64,000 nt of DNA from Nocardia arizonensis (GCF_001310275.1 NZ_LGYZ01000106.1:55780-119779); one strand, 5' to 3'; shown: positions 51,474-60,321, counted from the stretch's first letter. Program-made: numbers and translations. The notes: a model not told the origin generated them from the letters alone.

Positions 51474-52385
51474 GTGCCCGCAGCACCGGACCCACATCCC
51501 TCATTCGGTTCCTACGCACATCCTCAACGACTAGTAACCACAGAGTGGCTGTCGGCAAACATAGGCACGCCGGGACTCAAGATCATCGAATCCAACGACG
51601 ATATCCTGCTCTACGACATCGGCCACGTTCCCGGCGCCGTCAAGATCGACTGGCGGGGCGACCTGAACGATCCGGTGACCCGTGACTATATCGACGGCGT
51701 CCGCTTCACCGAACTCATGCGCGCCAAGGGGATCGGGCGAGACGATACCGTGGTGGTCTACGGCGATCGGAACAACGCACAGGCCGCCCACACGCTGTGG
51801 CTGTTCACCCTGTTCGGCCACGAGGACGTGCGACTACTCGACGGCGGTCGCGAGGCGTGGATCTCCGAAGAACGCGACACCACCTTCGAGCCGCCGTACC
51901 CGAATCGCAGCGAGTACCCCGCGGTTCGCCGCGACGACGCCACCGCGCGCGCCTTCCGCGACGAGGTGCTCGCCCATATGGGCAAACCCATCATCGACGT
52001 CCGCTCCACCGCCGAGTACGCGGGCCATACCGCGCCGGGACAGGATGGGCACGCCGATTCGGCCCTGCGCAGCGGACACATCCCCACCGCCCGCAACATT
52101 CCCTGGACCAGCGCGGTCGCCCCGGACGGGCGTTTCCGCGCTCGCGCCGAACTCGACGAGATCTACGGCGGTCTGGCCGCGGACGACGATCTGGTGGTCT
52201 ACAGCCGCGTCGGCGAGCGCTCCAGCCACAGCTGGTTCGTGCTGACCTGCCTGCTCGGCTTCGAGACGGTACGCAATTACGACGGTTCCTGGATCGAATG
52301 GGGCAATTCCGTGCGTATGCCGATCGCCAAGGGGAGTGGACCCGGCGCGGCGCCCGCCACGCCCCGACGCACCCGGTCCCGTTGA
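51474..52385 (+). CDS. sseA: SseA-type sulfurtransferase with Ser in place of the catalytic Cys
   Basis: This 303-residue two-domain rhodanese protein occupies the sseA position of the conserved block, upstream of accA3. The N-domain has IIESNDDILLYDIGHVPGA and the C-domain IIDVRSTAEYAGH. In the active loop VVYSRVGERSSHSWFVL the residue where SseA proteins have the nucleophilic cysteine is serine (codon AGC; TGC would be Cys). If so, classical sulfur transfer would be lost and a regulatory or binding role is possible. GTG at 51474 follows AAGGA; an in-frame ATG at 51426 is the alternative. Confidence 0.88.
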   Translation: MPAAPDPHPSFGSYAHPQRLVTTEWLSANIGTPGLKIIESNDDILLYDIGHVPGAVKIDWRGDLNDPVTRDYIDGVRFTELMRAKGIGRDDTVVVYGDRNNAQAAHTLWLFTLFGHEDVRLLDGGREAWISEERDTTFEPPYPNRSEYPAVRRDDATARAFRDEVLAHMGKPIIDVRSTAEYAGHTAPGQDGHADSALRSGHIPTARNIPWTSAVAPDGRFRARAELDEIYGGLAADDDLVVYSRVGERSSHSWFVLTCLLGFETVRNYDGSWIEWGNSVRMPIAKGSGPGAAPATPRRTRSR

Positions 52386-52410
52386 CCACGACCCCGCTGA
52401 TCTGTGGTTC

Positions 52411-52492
52411 GATCACAGACGCGCAGGCAATGTGATCCACGACCTACTTATGAGTAGGGCTATCCGAGTTCGGAGTCTGTTGGCAGACTGCC
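52411..52492. promoter_or_regulatory. Three inverted repeats upstream of accA3
   Basis: GATCACA/TGTGATC arms lie at 52411-52417 and 52431-52437. CCTACT/AGTAGG follow at 52443-52458 and GGCAG-A-CTGCC at 52482-52492. The first may be the terminator of the sulfurtransferase gene. The last is close to the likely accA3 promoter (TACACT nearby). Their function is unproven. Confidence 0.45.
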
Positions 52493-52589
52493 TACACTCG
52501 CCCGAGATGTAAGTTGTCGACCACGGGAACGGAGCCTGCGCAGCCACCACCCCCGCGAAGCGACCAAGAGATTGCAACCAGGAGGCTCA

Positions 52590-54389
52590 GTGCCCAGCCA
52601 TGCCAGCGCGCGGATCACGAAGGTACTCGTAGCTAACCGAGGCGAGATCGCCGTGCGCGTGATACGGGCGGCCAAGGATGCCGGAATCGGCAGTGTCGCG
52701 GTCTACGCGGAACCGGATGCCGACGCACCCTTCGTGAAGCTCGCCGACGAAGCCTTCGCCCTCGGTGGACAGACCTCCGCCGAGTCCTACCTCGTCTTCG
52801 ACAAGATCCTCGACGCGGCGGCCAAGTCGGGCGCCGACGCCATCCACCCCGGTTACGGATTCCTCTCCGAGAACGCCGACTTCGCCCAGGCCGTGCTCGA
52901 CGCGGGCCTCATCTGGATCGGCCCCTCCCCCCAGTCCATTCGCGATCTCGGCGACAAGGTCACCGCGCGCCACATCGCCGAGCGGGCCAAGGCCCCGATG
53001 GCCGCGGGCACCAAGGATCCGGTGAAGAACGCCGACGAGGTCGTCGCATTCGCCAAGCAGTACGGCGTGCCGGTCGCGATCAAGGCGGCGTTCGGCGGCG
53101 GCGGGCGCGGCATGAAGGTCGCGCACACCATCGAGGAGATCCCCGAACTGTTCGAGTCGGCCACCCGCGAGGCGATCGCCGCCTTCGGCCGCGGCGAATG
53201 CTTCGTCGAGCAGTACCTGGACAAGGCCCGCCACGTCGAGGCGCAGGTCATCGCCGATCAGCACGGCAACGTCGTGGTCGCGGGCACCCGTGACTGCTCG
53301 TTGCAGCGTCGGTTCCAGAAGCTGGTCGAGGAGGCGCCCGCGCCGTTCCTCACCGACGACCAGCGCGCCCGCATCCACGCCTCGGCCAAGGCCATCTGCA
53401 AGGAAGCGGGCTACTACGGCGCCGGCACGGTCGAGTACCTGGTCCAGGGCGACACGGTCTCCTTCCTCGAGGTGAACACCCGCCTCCAGGTCGAGCACCC
53501 GGTCACCGAGGAAACCGCGGGCATCGACCTGGTGCGCCAGCAGTTCCGCATCGCGGAGGGTCACGAACTCTCGATCACCGAGGACCCGACTCCGCGCGGC
53601 CACTCCTTCGAGTTCCGTATCAACGGCGAAGATGCGGGCCGCGGCTTCCTGCCCGCGCCCGGACCGGTCTCGGTCTACCGCGAGCCCACCGGTCCCGGCG
53701 TGCGAGTCGATTCCGGCGTGGTCGCGGGCAGCGTCATCGGCGGCCAGTTCGACTCCATGCTGGCCAAGCTGATCGTCACCGGCGAGAACCGCACCCAAGC
53801 GCTCGAGCGCGCCCGCCGCGCACTGGCCGAATTCGAGGTCGAAGGCCTGGCCACGGTCATTCCGTTCCACCGCGCGATCGTCGAGGACCCGGCCTTCATC
53901 GGCGACGGTGAGAAGTTCGACGTCTACACCAAGTGGATCGAGACCGAGTGGGTCAACAACGTCGAGCCCTACACGCCCGCGGGCGCAACCGAGGACGAGG
54001 ACGAGGATCTGCCCCGGCAGAAGGTGGTCGTCGAGGTCGGCGGCCGTCGTGTCGAGGTGTCGCTGCCCGGCAACTTCACCGTGGGCGGCGGCGCCGCCGC
54101 GGGTAACGGCGGCGGTGTCATCCGCAAGAAGCCCAAGCCCCGCAAGCGCGGCGGCGCGGGCGGCGGCGCAGCTTCCGGTGACGCTGTCACCGCGCCGATG
54201 CAGGGCACCGTGGTCAAGGTGGCCGTCGAGGAGGGCCAGTCCGTCGAGGCGGGCGACCTCATCGTCGTGCTCGAGGCCATGAAGATGGAGAATCCGGTCA
54301 ACGCGCACAAGGCCGGCGTGGTCACCGGCCTGGCGGTCGAGGCGGGCGCCGCCATCACCCAGGGCACGGTCCTCGCCGAGATCAAGTAA
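52590..54389 (+). CDS. accA3: Acyl-CoA carboxylase biotin carboxylase/carrier alpha subunit
   Basis: This 599-residue protein has a biotin carboxylase domain (KVLVANRGEIAVRVIRAAK; ATP-grasp loop KAAFGGGGRGMKV; FLEVNTRLQVEHPVTEE). A glycine- and lysine-rich linker leads to a C-terminal biotinyl domain with the biotinylated lysine in VLEAMKMENPVNAHKAG. It is the shared alpha subunit for several AccD partners, including AccD5, making malonyl- and methylmalonyl-CoA for fatty and mycolic acids. GTG at 52590 follows AGGAGG. A strong hairpin lies downstream. Confidence 0.97.
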   Translation: MPSHASARITKVLVANRGEIAVRVIRAAKDAGIGSVAVYAEPDADAPFVKLADEAFALGGQTSAESYLVFDKILDAAAKSGADAIHPGYGFLSENADFAQAVLDAGLIWIGPSPQSIRDLGDKVTARHIAERAKAPMAAGTKDPVKNADEVVAFAKQYGVPVAIKAAFGGGGRGMKVAHTIEEIPELFESATREAIAAFGRGECFVEQYLDKARHVEAQVIADQHGNVVVAGTRDCSLQRRFQKLVEEAPAPFLTDDQRARIHASAKAICKEAGYYGAGTVEYLVQGDTVSFLEVNTRLQVEHPVTEETAGIDLVRQQFRIAEGHELSITEDPTPRGHSFEFRINGEDAGRGFLPAPGPVSVYREPTGPGVRVDSGVVAGSVIGGQFDSMLAKLIVTGENRTQALERARRALAEFEVEGLATVIPFHRAIVEDPAFIGDGEKFDVYTKWIETEWVNNVEPYTPAGATEDEDEDLPRQKVVVEVGGRRVEVSLPGNFTVGGGAAAGNGGGVIRKKPKPRKRGGAGGGAASGDAVTAPMQGTVVKVAVEEGQSVEAGDLIVVLEAMKMENPVNAHKAGVVTGLAVEAGAAITQGTVLAEIK

Positions 54390-54399
54390 CGGGTCGTTC

Positions 54400-54445
54400 G
54401 GACACGGGGCGGGTGTGGAACAGTCCGCACCCGCCCTCGGTGTCC
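54400..54445 (+). terminator. Hairpin terminator after accA3
   Basis: GGACAC at 54400-54405 pairs with GTGTCC at 54440-54445. Inside, GGGCGGGTG pairs exactly with CACCCGCCC around a 12-base loop. It lies 11 bp past the accA3 stop. A T-run is lacking, as is usual for this GC content. Confidence 0.75.
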
Positions 54446-54520
54446 GTGGGCTTGTCGGCACGTGCGATATCCCACGCCGACCGGGCGGCGCGCCGCAGTG
54501 CGCTGTCGTATCGTGAGCGG

Positions 54521-55459
54521 GTGAGCAGCTTTCCGATCGAGTCGGACGTGGCGGAGGTGATCCGCGAGCGCCGCGACGCGGGAAGCCGCGCGGACGGTCA
54601 TCGTCTCGCACTCGTCATCGAAGGCGGCGGCAGCCGCGGTGTGTACGCGGGCGGCATGGTGCTCGCCCTCGAGGAACTGGGACTCTCGTCGGTATTCGAC
54701 GCGGTCTACGGCACGTCGGCGGGTGCGCTGAACGGCGCGTGGTTCCTGTCCGGCCGGGCCGCGCCCGGCATGCGGACCTGGACCGATCCCGAGATCATTC
54801 GCCGTACCATCACCCCGGAGCGGGTGCTGCGCGGGCGGGCGGCGTTCAATCTGCGCTACCTGGTGCACGAGGTCTACGAATCCGTGACGCCGATGGATTT
54901 CGGGGCGATCCTGGCCAACCCCACCACCTTCCATCCCGTCGCGACCGATATTCGCACCGGACTCGCGGTGGATCTGCATCCGCACATCGCCGATCGGCAC
55001 ACCCTCCAGGTGGCTCTGCGCGCCTCGGCCGGGCTGCCGATCCTCGCCGGACCGCCCGTCGCGTTCGCCGGTTCGCGGTTTTTCGACGGCGGCCTCTCGG
55101 AATCGGTGCCGATCCGAATCGCGGTGCGCGACGGGGCGACCCACGCGCTGATCCTGCGCACGCGCCGCTCGGACGAACACCGCCCGCCGGCCTCGGCGCT
55201 GCACCAGATCGTCGGCGGCGGCTATCTGCGGCTGCGCGCGCCGGGGGCCTACCGGTCGTGGCTGGCGCGGGCGGGGCAACAGGAAGCCGAGGATCTCTTC
55301 ACCGCGCGAATGGGCACCGCTGCCCTACAGATCCATCCGCCGCTCGGCTCCCCCGATATCGACAGCGCCTCACGCGATACCGATCTGCTGCTCGCGGCAC
55401 TCGAGATCGGCCGGATGGCCACGCATCAGGCGCTGGCGACCGCGGTGCGCGCGGCCTGA
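54521..55459 (+). CDS. Patatin-like phospholipase
   Basis: This 312-residue protein has the patatin oxyanion loop VIEGGGSRGVYAGGMVLAL, the nucleophilic serine in YGTSAGALNGAW and the catalytic aspartate in RFFDGGLSESVPI. It should hydrolyse acyl esters of lipids with a Ser-Asp dyad. No signal peptide is seen, so it is probably cytosolic or membrane-associated. GTG at 54521 is chosen by family length. It is convergent with the kinase gene, 5 bp between stops. Confidence 0.9.
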   Translation: MSSFPIESDVAEVIRERRDAGSRADGHRLALVIEGGGSRGVYAGGMVLALEELGLSSVFDAVYGTSAGALNGAWFLSGRAAPGMRTWTDPEIIRRTITPERVLRGRAAFNLRYLVHEVYESVTPMDFGAILANPTTFHPVATDIRTGLAVDLHPHIADRHTLQVALRASAGLPILAGPPVAFAGSRFFDGGLSESVPIRIAVRDGATHALILRTRRSDEHRPPASALHQIVGGGYLRLRAPGAYRSWLARAGQQEAEDLFTARMGTAALQIHPPLGSPDIDSASRDTDLLLAALEIGRMATHQALATAVRAA

Positions 55460-55464
55460 ACCGC

Positions 55465-57201
55465 TCACAGGTCGACAGTGACGCCGTCGGAGAGCATGAA
55501 GTCGTGCAATTCCAGATGGCTCGGGGTGGCGTCCGCCGGGATGTCGAAAACCAATTGGGCGCTGCCGGACTGGCCGGGCTGTAGGTCGAAGGAATAGCGC
55601 GCGCCCTTCAGCACGGTCTGCACCGCGGTCGCGGCGGCATCGTGTTCGAACACACGGCCGTCGCTGTCGATGACCTTCTGCCCGAACGGCAGGAACCATT
55701 TCTGCTCGTTGGAGATATTGCGCACGTTCAACGCGACGATCAGGAACGATCCGCGTGCCGTTTGCAGTCCGACGCGCGAGACACCGTATTCCACACCGGT
55801 CACGGTGAATTCGAATTTGCCGTCCCGGACCGGCGTATCGGCGGGCGCCGGCGTATTTCTCGACTCCCCCGGCCGCTGCTCGTCGGTGACCGCGGGCGGT
55901 CGCGCGACAGTCGAATCCGATGAATTGCTCGACGTGCCCGCGGCAATGAGGGCGAAACAACCTGCGGCGAAGGCGAACGGCGCGAGGAATATCACCACGA
56001 GCGCCCCGATGACTCTGCTCAGCACCCCGCCGCGCTTACGCCGTCGCGGCGGCGCGGGGCGCGCGGCGGGCCGGACCGGGGGCACACCGCGCGGATACGC
56101 CCGAGCGGGCGCAGGCGGATACGGCCGATAGACAGGCGGCGGCGGCTGATACCTGGTCTCCACGCGCGTCGGCGGCGGCGCGGGGTCGGGCATGACCTTC
56201 GTCGGGGACGGTGTCCGAACGGCGGGCGGGGGCATATCGTCGCCGGCTGCCGAGACACTTCCGTGTTCGTGCGGAATAGGCTGTGCAGCAGCGATATTCG
56301 GACGCGGCGGCGCGGGGTCGACCTGCCTCGCGGTCGGCCCGTCCGGCAGTACCGCGGTGGGTGGCATCCGCCGCGGCGCGGGCGCTTCGGCGCCGGGCTC
56401 GATCGCCGCCCGCGCGGCACGGGCGAACTCACCGGCCGTACGGTGGCGCGCCTCGGGCTGTTTGGCCATACCGCGGGCGATCACCAGATCGAGGGCCGGC
56501 GGCACCGCGGCATTCACGGTGGACGGCCGCACCGGGTCGGCCATGAGGTGTCCGCGCATCTGCTGGGCCGGATCGGTATCGCCGTACGGACGCCGACCCG
56601 TCACGCATTCATAGAGCACGCAGGCCAGCGAATAGATGTCGGTGCGCGCGTCGGAGACGCCGCTGAACCGTTCGGGCGCCATATACGCCCAAGTGCCGAT
56701 GGCCATTCCGGTGGCGGTGAGTCCCGCTTGCCCGATCCCGCGGGCGATGCCGAAATCGATGAGGTAGGCGAAACCGTCCGGCCGGACCAGGATGTTGGAC
56801 GGTTTCACATCGCGGTGGATCAGCCCCGCGCCGTGTGCGGCGTCGAGCGCGGACGCCACCTGGGTGAGTATGTCGACCGCCACGCGCGGCGCGAGCCTGC
56901 TCTGCGCGATCAGCCGGGCCGCGAGATCGGTGCCGTCGACATATGCCATCTCGATGTAGAGCCGCCCGTCGACCTCGCCGTGCCGGTGGATCGGCACCAG
57001 ATGCGGATCGCGCAGGGCCGCTGCGAGTTCGGCCTCGCGTTCGAAACGGGCGCGGTAGCCGGGATCCGCGGCCGATTCACCGGGCAGCAACTTCAGCGCG
57101 ACCTGCGCGCCGTGCTCGTCGCGCGCCAGCCAGACCTGACCCATACCGCCCTTGCCGAGCAGCCGCTCCAGCCGGTAGGGCCCGAATCGCGCGTCCCCCA
57201 T
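55465..57201 (-). CDS. Membrane Ser/Thr protein kinase with DUF4352 sensor domain
   Basis: This 578-residue PknB-type kinase has the glycine loop LLGKGGMGQVWLA and the lysine in QVALKLLPGE. The catalytic loop LIHRDVKPSNILV and DFG in YLIDFGIARG also lie within residues 1-270. A proline-rich juxtamembrane linker of about 120 residues leads to one transmembrane helix (LVVIFLAPFAFAAGCFALIA). The extracytoplasmic end is a DUF4352-like beta domain (FEFTVTGVEYGVSRVGLQTA; FLIVALNVRNISNEQKWFLP). The expected role is sensing outside and phosphorylating inside; the ligand is unknown. ATG at 57201 is chosen by family start. Confidence 0.92.
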   Translation of the reverse strand: MGDARFGPYRLERLLGKGGMGQVWLARDEHGAQVALKLLPGESAADPGYRARFEREAELAAALRDPHLVPIHRHGEVDGRLYIEMAYVDGTDLAARLIAQSRLAPRVAVDILTQVASALDAAHGAGLIHRDVKPSNILVRPDGFAYLIDFGIARGIGQAGLTATGMAIGTWAYMAPERFSGVSDARTDIYSLACVLYECVTGRRPYGDTDPAQQMRGHLMADPVRPSTVNAAVPPALDLVIARGMAKQPEARHRTAGEFARAARAAIEPGAEAPAPRRMPPTAVLPDGPTARQVDPAPPRPNIAAAQPIPHEHGSVSAAGDDMPPPAVRTPSPTKVMPDPAPPPTRVETRYQPPPPVYRPYPPAPARAYPRGVPPVRPAARPAPPRRRKRGGVLSRVIGALVVIFLAPFAFAAGCFALIAAGTSSNSSDSTVARPPAVTDEQRPGESRNTPAPADTPVRDGKFEFTVTGVEYGVSRVGLQTARGSFLIVALNVRNISNEQKWFLPFGQKVIDSDGRVFEHDAAATAVQTVLKGARYSFDLQPGQSGSAQLVFDIPADATPSHLELHDFMLSDGVTVDL

Positions 57202-57329
57202 AGTGAACCTCCCAGTCACCGTCGGTGCACCGCTACCGCGGGCCGGGGCTGCCAGAAGCCTAGCCCCGCCGCGGCGCCGCGCACAGGAGCGGCGGTGTGA
57301 ACTACCCGACGCCGCACGCCCCCGCGCGC

Positions 57330-57410
57330 GCCGACCTAGGGGGCGCGAGCTCGCCGACCTAGAGCGCGCGAGCTCGCCGGCCTAGGGGCGGCGCGGGCGC
57401 GCTAGCCTAG
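57330..57410 (+). repeat. 23-bp tandem repeat upstream of the DUF1707 gene
   Basis: Two near-identical 23-bp units (57330-57352 and 57353-57375; two differences) start with GCCGACCTAG. A third, weaker unit follows (GCCGGCCTAG at 57376-57385), then a fourth core (GCTAGCCTAG at 57401-57410). The last core ends 5 bp before the gene's GTG, so the array covers its promoter or leader. Confidence 0.75.
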
Positions 57411-57415
57411 GGGTC

Positions 57416-57835
57416 GTGGAGGAACTTCCGTACGTCAGGATCGGCACCGCGGATCGGGAGGACGCGCTGCGCCGCCTGTCGGACAATTTCGCGGCGGGTC
57501 GCCTGAGCGTCGCCGAATTCGACGAACGCAGCGCGATCGTGGCGGCCGCGGTCGTGCGCGAGGACCTCGACCGAGTGTTCACCGATCTGCCCGCCGAACC
57601 CGTCACCGTGGCGAAAGTGCCCGAGCGCCGGGCGAGCCGATTCCTGGCCCAGACGCCCGAACGTGTGATGGCGGTGATCCCGATCCTGGCCGTGATCCTG
57701 TTCTTCGTGACCGGCAGCTGGCTGTGGTTCCTCGCCATTCCGCTCGCGGGCGCGCTGCTGTTCGAGCGGCGTTCCGAGCGCAGGCGCGGGCGCCGCAGGC
57801 GCAGGCGCGAGATCGGGCGGGGCGAGTCCGGCTGA
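57416..57835 (+). CDS. DUF1707 membrane protein
   Basis: This 139-residue protein begins with the DUF1707/SHOCT-like segment VRIGTADREDALRRLSDNFA, then GRLSVAEFDERSAIVAAAVV, common in actinobacteria. A central pair of hydrophobic helices follows (VMAVIPILAVILFFVTG, SWLWFLAIPLAGALLF) and the protein ends in a very basic tail. Such proteins are often regulated by stress or phage signals; the molecular role is unknown. The GTG at 57416 immediately follows the 23-bp repeat array. Its stop overlaps the next start by 1 bp. Confidence 0.87.
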   Translation: MEELPYVRIGTADREDALRRLSDNFAAGRLSVAEFDERSAIVAAAVVREDLDRVFTDLPAEPVTVAKVPERRASRFLAQTPERVMAVIPILAVILFFVTGSWLWFLAIPLAGALLFERRSERRRGRRRRRREIGRGESG

Positions 57836-58170
57836 TGGAACCCATCGAGATCAACGCGGGCAGCTGGTATCTGCGCGCGCTGCGCGCCGACGACCGCATC
57901 GACGACCGTCCCGCCCTCGCCCTCGGCGGCATCACCGACCCCGACTACGTGCGCCGACGCACCGCCGAGTGGGAGGCCGAAACCCATTTCTCGTGGGCGG
58001 TCTGCGAACCGACCACCGCCGAACTGGTCGCCGAGATCGGCGTCGAGCCCAATGCGGACGGCACCGCCACCGTCGACGGGTGGGCCCGCGCAGGGTACGA
58101 GCCCGCCTTGGCGGACGGTCTCGCCGCGGTCCGTCGATTCGTCGAGGGAGCACTCGGGCTGCGTGGGTGA
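57835..58170 (+). CDS. Short GNAT-like acetyltransferase, possibly truncated
   Basis: This 111-residue protein resembles the N-terminal two-thirds of a RimJ/RimL-type acetyltransferase: YLRALRADDRIDDRPALA, DPDYVRRRTAEWEAETHFSW and VAEIGVEPNADGTATVDGWA. GNAT domains usually run to 160-190 residues, with an acetyl-CoA loop and last strands that are missing here after RRFVEGALGLRG. A recent stop or a short family form are both possible. It shares one base with the DUF1707 stop, so the two are co-translated. Confidence 0.6.
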   Translation: MEPIEINAGSWYLRALRADDRIDDRPALALGGITDPDYVRRRTAEWEAETHFSWAVCEPTTAELVAEIGVEPNADGTATVDGWARAGYEPALADGLAAVRRFVEGALGLRG

Positions 58171-58290
58171 CCACCGCACGCGCGCACCTCCCGCATCGCA
58201 CTCACGACCGCGGCTTCCGCGAACGTCCACGGCGGCCACTTCGGCGCGACCACGGGGCCGAAGGACCGCCGCGGATCTTCGCCGGGAGCG

Positions 58291-59640
58291 TCAGGCGATC
58301 GCGGACAGCACCCGGTCCATGGCGTCGACCGCGGCGTCGAGTTCCTCGACGGTGACGGTGAGCGGGGGGCGGAAGCGGATGCCCCGCTCACCGGTGCCGA
58401 GGATAAGTACGTGTTCTCGCACCCGCAGCGCGCTGACGACGGCGTCTCTCAACTCGGGTTCGGTGAGGCTGATCGCGCACATGAGTCCGCGGCCGCGTGG
58501 TTCGGTGACCCGCGGATGGTCATCGGCCAACGCGCGCAACCGCTTCAGCAGATGTTGGCCGGACCGCCGGGCCCCTTCGACCAGATCATCGCGTTCGAGC
58601 ACCTCGAGGATGCGCCGCGCGCGCACCATATCGGCGAGGTTGCCGCCCCAGGTGGAATTGAGCCGGGAGCCGACGGCGAACACATTGTCGGGTACCTCGT
58701 CGACCCGACCGCCCGCCATCACGCCACAGACCTGGGTCTTCTTGCCGAAGGCCACCACATCCGGCGCGAGGCCGAGCTGCCGGTAGGCCCAGGTGCTGCC
58801 GGTCATGCCGACACCGGTCTGCACCTCGTCCAGGATGAACAGCGCGTCGTTGTCGTGACACAACCGCTGCACGGCCGAGAGGAATTCCGCGCGCAGATGC
58901 CGATCACCGCCCTCGCCCTGGATGGGTTCGGCGATGAAACAGGCGATGTCGTGCGGATTCTCGGCGAAGGCGCGGCGCAACTGGTCGAGGGCGGTCGCCT
59001 CGGCGGCTTCGATGTCGCGGCCCTCGGCGAGGTAGGGGCTGTCGATGCGCGGCCAGTCGAAGGCCGGGAAGCGCGCGGTCTTGAGCGGATCGGTATTGGT
59101 CAGCGACATCGTGTAGCCGCTGCGGCCGTGGAAGGCGCCGGTCAGGTGTGCCACCTTCGTCCCGAGCTCGGGCCCTCTGCCGTGCGCCTCGTTGTGCCTG
59201 CTCTTCCAGTCGAAGGCGACCTTGAGCGCGTTCTCCACCGCGAGCGCGCCGCCGTCGATGAAGAACAGGTGCGGCAGGCGAGGATCACCGAGTACGCGCG
59301 CGAAGGTGTCGACGAAGCGCGCCATCTGCACGGTGTAGACATCGGAATTGCTCGGCTTGTTGAGCGCCGCGGCGGTCAGTTCCGCGCGGAAATCCGCGTC
59401 CTCGGCCAGGGCCGGATGATTCATGCCGAGCGCGTTGGAGGCGAAGAAGCCGAACATGTCGAGGTAGGTGCTGCCGTCGCGTTCGTCGACGAGACGGCAG
59501 CCTCGGGATAGTCGGAGGTCGAGGACGAGGTCGAAGCCGTCGGCGAGGATATGCGCCGCCAAGATCTCGTGCACCCGTGCGGCGGGGATGACCGATGCCG
59601 TGTCACCGCCCGATCGGGTGTGGTCCAGTTCGAGGGTCAC
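58291..59640 (-). CDS. lat: L-lysine 6-transaminase
   Basis: This 449-residue class III PLP aminotransferase has the PLP-bound lysine in VVAFGKKTQVCGVMAGG around residue 303. The lat-type segments YLDMFGFFASNALGMNHPAL and AFHGRSGYTMSLTNTDPLKT are present, and LFILDEVQTGVGMTG contains the aspartate that contacts PLP. It transfers the epsilon-amino group of lysine to 2-oxoglutarate, giving piperideine-6-carboxylate, the substrate of the pcd product. GTG at 59640. It has its own upstream region (59641-59705) after lrpA with a candidate Lrp box. Confidence 0.95.
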   Translation of the reverse strand: MTLELDHTRSGGDTASVIPAARVHEILAAHILADGFDLVLDLRLSRGCRLVDERDGSTYLDMFGFFASNALGMNHPALAEDADFRAELTAAALNKPSNSDVYTVQMARFVDTFARVLGDPRLPHLFFIDGGALAVENALKVAFDWKSRHNEAHGRGPELGTKVAHLTGAFHGRSGYTMSLTNTDPLKTARFPAFDWPRIDSPYLAEGRDIEAAEATALDQLRRAFAENPHDIACFIAEPIQGEGGDRHLRAEFLSAVQRLCHDNDALFILDEVQTGVGMTGSTWAYRQLGLAPDVVAFGKKTQVCGVMAGGRVDEVPDNVFAVGSRLNSTWGGNLADMVRARRILEVLERDDLVEGARRSGQHLLKRLRALADDHPRVTEPRGRGLMCAISLTEPELRDAVVSALRVREHVLILGTGERGIRFRPPLTVTVEELDAAVDAMDRVLSAIA

Positions 59641-59683
59641 CTTCGAAGGGTACCGGAAAAATTAACGCATTCCCTACACAAGA

Positions 59684-59699
59684 GCGAATAAATTTTCGC
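59684..59699. promoter_or_regulatory. Candidate Lrp box between lrpA and lat
   Basis: GCGAATAAATTTTCGC is an inverted repeat with GCGAA/TTCGC arms and an AT centre, 43 bp before the lat GTG. It sits in the most AT-rich stretch of the region, as expected for LrpA binding and a separate lat promoter. Confidence 0.55.
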
Positions 59700-59705
59700 C
59701 ATCAA

Positions 59706-60158
59706 CTATCTGTCATAGAATGTCTGAAGGATGATGGTACTTCGAGTACGAACGTTGGCGGTGGCCCTGATCTCCTGGAGCAACTGCTCGAGGTGCCGCG
59801 GCGAGGCCACCCGGACGAGCAGTATGTAGCTCTCGTCGCCCGCGACCGAATGGCATGCCTCGATGCCGGGGATGTGCTGGAGCACGGCCGGGGCGTCGTC
59901 GGGCTGCGACGGATCGAGAGGAGTGATCGCGACGAATGCCGACAGCAACTGTCCGAGCGCCTCGGGATCCACGTGCGCGGTGTAGCCGCGGATCACCCCG
60001 CGCGCCTCTAGCCTGCGCACCCTCGATTGCACCGCCGAGACCGATAGGCTCGCTTTCTCGGCCAAGTTCGACAGGGTGGCGCGACCATCGGCCATCAATT
60101 CCCGAATCAGCAGGCGATCGATGTCATCGAGTACTGGTCTTGCCGGTGTATCCGCCAT
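59706..60158 (-). CDS. lrpA: Lrp/AsnC regulator of lysine catabolism
   Basis: This 150-residue protein has an N-terminal helix-turn-helix (DRLLIRELMADGRATLSNLA, then SLSVSAVQSRVRRLEARGVI) and a C-terminal RAM domain (VAITPLDPSQPDDAPAVL ... GDESYILLVRVASPRHLEQL). The same gene order (lat, lrpA, pcd) occurs in M. tuberculosis, where LrpA responds to amino acids and nutrient stress and influences lat. It is divergent from pcd with 163 bp between. Confidence 0.93.
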   Translation of the reverse strand: MADTPARPVLDDIDRLLIRELMADGRATLSNLAEKASLSVSAVQSRVRRLEARGVIRGYTAHVDPEALGQLLSAFVAITPLDPSQPDDAPAVLQHIPGIEACHSVAGDESYILLVRVASPRHLEQLLQEIRATANVRTRSTIILQTFYDR

Positions 60159-60321
60159 CAGGCGAGGCTAACCCAGCCGGGGCCGGTCAGGGCGGAAACA
60201 TCGACTCGTTCACATCCGGCAACATCAGCGGAACCGAAGGTGACCCGTAACCAACGCCAAGTAACCAAAGGCTCAGCGAAACAAAGACATCCATGCCGGC
60301 ACCGACACAGCGGAGCAACCG

